Source: Cernens ardua (lineage in GTDB: Bacteria; Pseudomonadota; Gammaproteobacteria; Pseudomonadales; Halomonadaceae). From it: a stretch of DNA of 64,000 bases. A program made the translations under genes and the position numbers. This document shows, one piece after another, positions 63,358-64,000 of the stretch. Location of the stretch: contig NZ_JBPCZH010000002.1 in the NCBI RefSeq assembly GCF_051251085.1, positions 372,001 to 436,000 on the forward strand. The letters run 5' to 3'. The notes under the pieces are model-generated. The model did not search any database. It was given only the letters and a program-made list of their open reading frames with translations, and was not told where the DNA came from. Position 1 is the stretch's first letter. Every line of letters begins with the position of its first letter.

Positions 63358-63684
63358 ATGTTTAAAGGTGGCATGGGTGGCCTGATGAAGCAGGCTCAGC
63401 AAATGCAGGAAAAAATGCAAAAGGTGCAGGAAGAGATCGCCGAGCAGGAAGTCGAAGGCGTTTCCGGTGCAGGTATGGTCACTGTTCGCATGAATGGTCG
63501 TCACGACGTGCTCAGCATTAATCTGGACCCTTCTGTCATGAAAGAAGAGAAAGAGTTTCTTGAAGATTTGTTGGCCGCTGCGGTGAATGATGCTGTTCAC
63601 AAGGTAGAAATGAGCTCTAAAGCACGTATGGCGGAAGCTACTGATGGTATGAATCTGCCGGAAGGTTTCAAATTACCGTTCTAA
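63358..63684 (+). CDS. ybaB: Nucleoid-associated protein YbaB/EbfC
   Basis: 108 residues, MFKGGMGGLMKQAQQMQEKM, with the standard GxGMVTVRMNGRHDVLSI and a C-terminal ATDGMNLPEGFKLPF. Dimeric DNA-binding protein of unresolved role. Directly follows dnaX as in most bacteria. AAGGAG precedes the ATG. Confidence 0.97.
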   Translation: MFKGGMGGLMKQAQQMQEKMQKVQEEIAEQEVEGVSGAGMVTVRMNGRHDVLSINLDPSVMKEEKEFLEDLLAAAVNDAVHKVEMSSKARMAEATDGMNLPEGFKLPF

Positions 63685-64000
63685 GAGGTAATGGTGAGTT
63701 ACGCCAAGTACTGACGTGTCAGCATAACGGGGCGTTTGGCTATCAGGGCTTTGTCATGTTGGTAGTGAATACGCCTCTGGCGATGTGCTATACGGTAGAG
63801 CCGTTCAGGCCCTCTGAAAAACCAGGGTAAAGATAGAGATTTATACCGTTATCTTTTTAGGGCGCGGCTGTATAGTAGACCCATTTCATATGTCGATCAG
63901 AGCACGTAACGGTTGTTGGACCGGTTCTGCCCTGGGTTCAATCACTGTGCTGGCAATGGCACTGCATCATGTTTTACGGAGCATGTTGCAGAATAGTTGT
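63685..64000. other. Region after ybaB; recR not found
   Basis: 316 bases to the window edge. recR, the usual next gene, does not begin here. A frame starting at 63890 (MSIRARNGCWTGSALGS) is open to the edge for 37 codons but lacks a ribosome-binding site; too short to call. TATAGT at 63871 with a GC-rich flank could be a promoter -10. Confidence 0.5.

Overview
This window is chromosomal DNA from a gammaproteobacterium. The block roxA-purB-hflD-mnmA-rluE / clpS-clpA-infA-bpt-aat / ftsK-lolA-rarA has the order I recall from Pseudomonas and Halomonas. Other local blocks point the same way: trmA, a MOSC gene-pyrD-rmf-rlmL, htpX-alaA-msrB, yadG-yadH-queF, and ffs-dnaX-ybaB. Moderate GC, AT-rich gaps and long polar linkers in housekeeping proteins suggest a lower-GC member of the Halomonadaceae (Zymobacter/Carnimonas-like). 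That placement is inference; there is no 16S rRNA here.

Layout. 1-5.4 kb (minus strand): ribosomal protein L16 hydroxylase (cut by the window edge), adenylosuccinate lyase, HflD, tRNA 2-thiouridylase and a 23S pseudouridine synthase. 6-11.5 kb: a bacterial N-degron set (ClpS adaptor, ClpA unfoldase, and the aminoacyl-tRNA-protein transferases Bpt and Aat) with infA between them. 12.4-20.6 kb: FtsK, LolA, RarA, MurI. 21-27.5 kb: TrmA, a MOSC protein, PyrD, the short hibernation factor gene rmf on the opposite strand, the bifunctional 23S methylase RlmKL and a small WGR protein. 27.8-32.1 kb: HtpX, AlaA, an RbgA/YlqF-type GTPase, MsrB.

32.4-41.5 kb is the most accessory-looking part. Two tRNA-Glu/tRNA-Gly pairs bracket a divergent LysR regulator and SDR oxidoreductase. 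They are followed by a CobW-type GTPase, a Mre11/Rad50-like pair (YhaO/YhaN type), a GNAT acetyltransferase and a third tRNA-Glu. 42.3-48.7 kb: ABC exporter, QueF, nitroreductase, tRNA-Ser, a 6-phosphogluconate dehydrogenase and a YhiN-type flavoprotein. 48.9-50 kb: yqjD-yqjE-yqjK membrane operon. 50.4-54.8 kb: an outer-membrane phospholipase with two complete tandem OMPLA domains, then a MerR regulator divergent from a cation-diffusion exporter. 55.5-63.7 kb: MscK-like channel, TlyA, 4.5S RNA, DnaX, YbaB.

Two things stand out. First, the tandem OMPLA protein keeps both catalytic triads in one chain; the classical enzyme works as a regulated dimer, so this looks like a covalently tethered dimer. 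Second, many intergenic gaps contain their own short tandem repeat (units about 13-21 bp, 2-6 copies, different sequence in each gap). This suggests a lineage-specific mode of non-coding DNA growth.
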